A DNA stretch of 23,607 bases from Verrucomicrobiota bacterium. Its GTDB lineage: Bacteria; Verrucomicrobiota; Verrucomicrobiia; Opitutales; Opitutaceae. The DNA lies in the NCBI GenBank assembly GCA_023430825.1, contig JAEYYL010000392.1:1-23607 (forward strand), read 5' to 3'. The number at the start of each line of letters is the position of its first letter. Positions within the stretch are counted from its first letter, which is position 1. The position numbers and the translations under genes are program-made. Below are positions 22,081 to 23,607 of the stretch, piece after piece. The notes under the pieces are model-generated. The model searched no databases and was not told the origin of the DNA. It worked only from the letters and a program-made list of their open reading frames with translations.

Positions 22081-23277
22081 TCAGGCCCCGCGCAGGGAAG
22101 CGCAGAATCTCGCCAGCCGCTCGACACCTTTTTTGATGATCTCGTCGCTCGTCGCGTAGCTGAGTCGCAGGTAACCTTCTGCGCCGAACGCACTGCCTGG
22201 GACCGCCGCCACTTTCTCCGCTTCGAGCAGGCGCGCGCAGAAATCCACATCCTTCAGACCGAAGCTCGAGATGTTCGGGAAAAGATAAAATGCCCCCTCG
22301 GCCAGCAGGCAGGTGACGCCCGGAATCTTGTTCAACTCCGCGTGCAAAAACTTCCGGCGACGGTCGAACGCCGTCATCATCGTCTTCAACGCCGCCGCCG
22401 TCTTTTCCTTTTCCTTCAGCGCCGCGAGCGCGCCGTATTGACCGAACGTCGTCACGTTCGACGACATCTGGCTCTGCAACTCCGCAATGGCTTTCGCGAT
22501 CGGCAGCGGCGCCACCGTCGTGCCGATGCGCCAGCCCGTCATCGCGTAAGTCTTCGAAAAACCCGCGACGACGATCGTCCGCGCCTTTGCCGCTTCGCTC
22601 AGCGTCGCCACGCAGGTCGGCTTCGCGCCGTCGTAAACCAGGTGCTCATACATCTCGTCGGAGAGAATGTAGAGATTGTGCTTCACCGCCACGGCCACGA
22701 TCGCCTCGAGTTCCGCGCGCGAATAGACCGCGCCCGTCGGATTCGACGGCGAGTTGAGAATGAGCAGCTTCGTCTTCGGCGTGATCGCCGCCTCGAGCAT
22801 CTGCGGCGTCAGCCGGAAGCCGGTCTTGTCGTCGGCGAGCACGAACTTCGGCGTGGCGCCGGCGAGCTTCACCATCTCGGGATAACTCACCCAATACGGC
22901 GCCGGCACGATGACTTCGTCGCCCGGCGAACACACCGCCAGCACGCCGAGGTAGCAATTGAACTTTCCGCCCGGCGACACGATCACCTGCTCGGGCGTGA
23001 TCGTGAAACCGTATTCCGCAGCGTAGCGTTCAACGATGGCCTTGCGCAGCTCGATGATGCCCGGCGTCGGCGCATACTTGGTCTTGCCCGCCTTCAACGC
23101 CGCGATCGCCGCGTCCTTGATATGCTCCGGCGTATCGAAGTCCGGCTCACCGGCGGCGAAACCGCACACATCCTCGCCGGCGGCTTGCAGCGCTTTCGCC
23201 TTGGCATCGATGGCGAGGGTCGGCGAAGGCGAGACGTTTTGGGCCCAAGTGGACAGCGGCAGCGGGGAGGTGGACAT
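22081..23277 (-). CDS. Class I PLP aminotransferase (aspartate/prephenate type)
   Basis: 398 residues, fold-type I subgroup Ib. Probably moves the amino group between aspartate and 2-oxoglutarate, or to prephenate. Visible: AAGEPDFDTPEHI (41-53), SPGGKFNCYL (101-110), NSPSNPTGAVYSR (175-187) with the cofactor Asn/Pro, ILSDEMYEHLVY with D207 and Y210, AGFSKTYAMTGWRIG (238-252) with Schiff-base K242, and the carboxylate-binding R371 in LRLSYA. The start MSTSPLPLSTWAQNVSPSPTL at 23277 matches the family N-terminus; 40 further codons upstream look non-coding. A Cys in NCYL replaces the usual Ala/Leu of this helix. Substrate specificity cannot be fixed from sequence alone. Confidence 0.92.
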   Translation of the reverse strand: MSTSPLPLSTWAQNVSPSPTLAIDAKAKALQAAGEDVCGFAAGEPDFDTPEHIKDAAIAALKAGKTKYAPTPGIIELRKAIVERYAAEYGFTITPEQVIVSPGGKFNCYLGVLAVCSPGDEVIVPAPYWVSYPEMVKLAGATPKFVLADDKTGFRLTPQMLEAAITPKTKLLILNSPSNPTGAVYSRAELEAIVAVAVKHNLYILSDEMYEHLVYDGAKPTCVATLSEAAKARTIVVAGFSKTYAMTGWRIGTTVAPLPIAKAIAELQSQMSSNVTTFGQYGALAALKEKEKTAAALKTMMTAFDRRRKFLHAELNKIPGVTCLLAEGAFYLFPNISSFGLKDVDFCARLLEAEKVAAVPGSAFGAEGYLRLSYATSDEIIKKGVERLARFCASLRGA

Positions 23278-23607
23278 GCGAGTAGGGCGCTCACTAAAAC
23301 GAAACGCTCCCCCGAAAAGCAAGCCCCGGCACGGCGCAACTCCGCGCACGATCGCCACGACATCGTCTCGTTTGTGCGCCCTCTTCTTGCCCGCCAATCA
23401 ATCGGCGGCTCGCTTGCGCGTCGCTCCAGATGGAGCCGCGGCGCCCTCACCGCGTCCTCCCGCGCAACGCGCCGCGTCGTCGCCGCGTCGATCAGACGCG
23501 ATCCAACGAGCCGGCCAACACCTCGCAGACGAGGTTCCCCACCAGCGCGCCTCTCCCCCGCCGATCTCAACAGCCCAGTGCGCGGCGCGCGCCCCCCCCG
23601 CCCGGGG
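23278..23607. other. No gene recognised at right edge
   Basis: A minus-strand frame runs through 23094-23570 but is out of frame with the aminotransferase, Arg-rich and without motifs, so I treat it as a shadow. There is a short CCGCC/GGCGG hairpin at 23391-23408 and a GCTCCA/TGGAGC pair near 23424-23437. The promoter of the aminotransferase should lie here, but no clear boxes were seen. Confidence 0.5.

Noticed and set aside
23094..23570. Minus-strand frame of 158 codons at the right edge
   Set aside because: Overlaps the aminotransferase start in another frame, Arg/Ser-rich and without motifs.

Overview
The window looks like chromosomal DNA of a high-GC bacterium. My best guess is a member of the Verrucomicrobiota, near Opitutaceae. 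The basis is the strongly GC-biased codon use with long antisense shadow frames, a periplasmic beta-propeller sensor kinase, a GIDE-LemA membrane protein, and spacers filled with short-period inverted repeats. This assignment is inference; no rRNA or marker search was possible.

Layout. Bases 1-57 hold the first codons of an IS1182-like transposase leaving the window. Bases 58-854 have no recognisable gene, but carry degenerate repeats and a compact structured-RNA candidate that ends in a good plus-strand terminator. From 10596 down to 855 nearly everything is on the minus strand: tRNA-Val(TAC), ilvN, ilvC, hemC, hemD, a DegT-type sugar aminotransferase, trpF, a serine-hydrolase/membrane fusion, an M29 aminopeptidase and an adenosine-deaminase-family enzyme. 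The last two overlap by ATGA. This is a housekeeping block (branched-chain amino acids, tetrapyrrole, tryptophan, nucleoside and peptide turnover). Several of its spacers are made almost entirely of inverted repeats built from 6-10 bp units.

On the plus strand at 10796-12337 is a chemoreceptor whose sensor domain has a CxxCH haem-c motif. It converges with asd, and the asd terminator lies inside the receptor's last codons. asd and an L,D-transpeptidase diverge from the same CATG, so their start codons overlap. A CsbD-like small protein with its own terminator follows, then alanine dehydrogenase (minus). Next are a GIDE-LemA fusion, an OmpR-type response regulator and, overlapping it by GTGA, dihydrofolate reductase (all plus).

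Bases 18328-21609 (minus) encode a sensor kinase of about 1093 residues with a two-component-regulator propeller, Y_Y_Y domain, one membrane span and a kinase core. Two LacI-type operator-like palindromes lie upstream of it. A 45-residue single-span peptide and a class I aspartate/prephenate-type aminotransferase (both minus) end the coding part. Bases 23278-23607 hold no gene I can support.

Functional links. asd supplies aspartate semialdehyde for diaminopimelate, and L,D-transpeptidases commonly cross-link diaminopimelate residues, so the shared start may couple precursor supply and wall remodelling. The window shows no obvious defence or phage module. The least explained signals are the spacer-filling repeat families, the structured-RNA candidate at about 651-747, the haem-c chemoreceptor and the twin operators.
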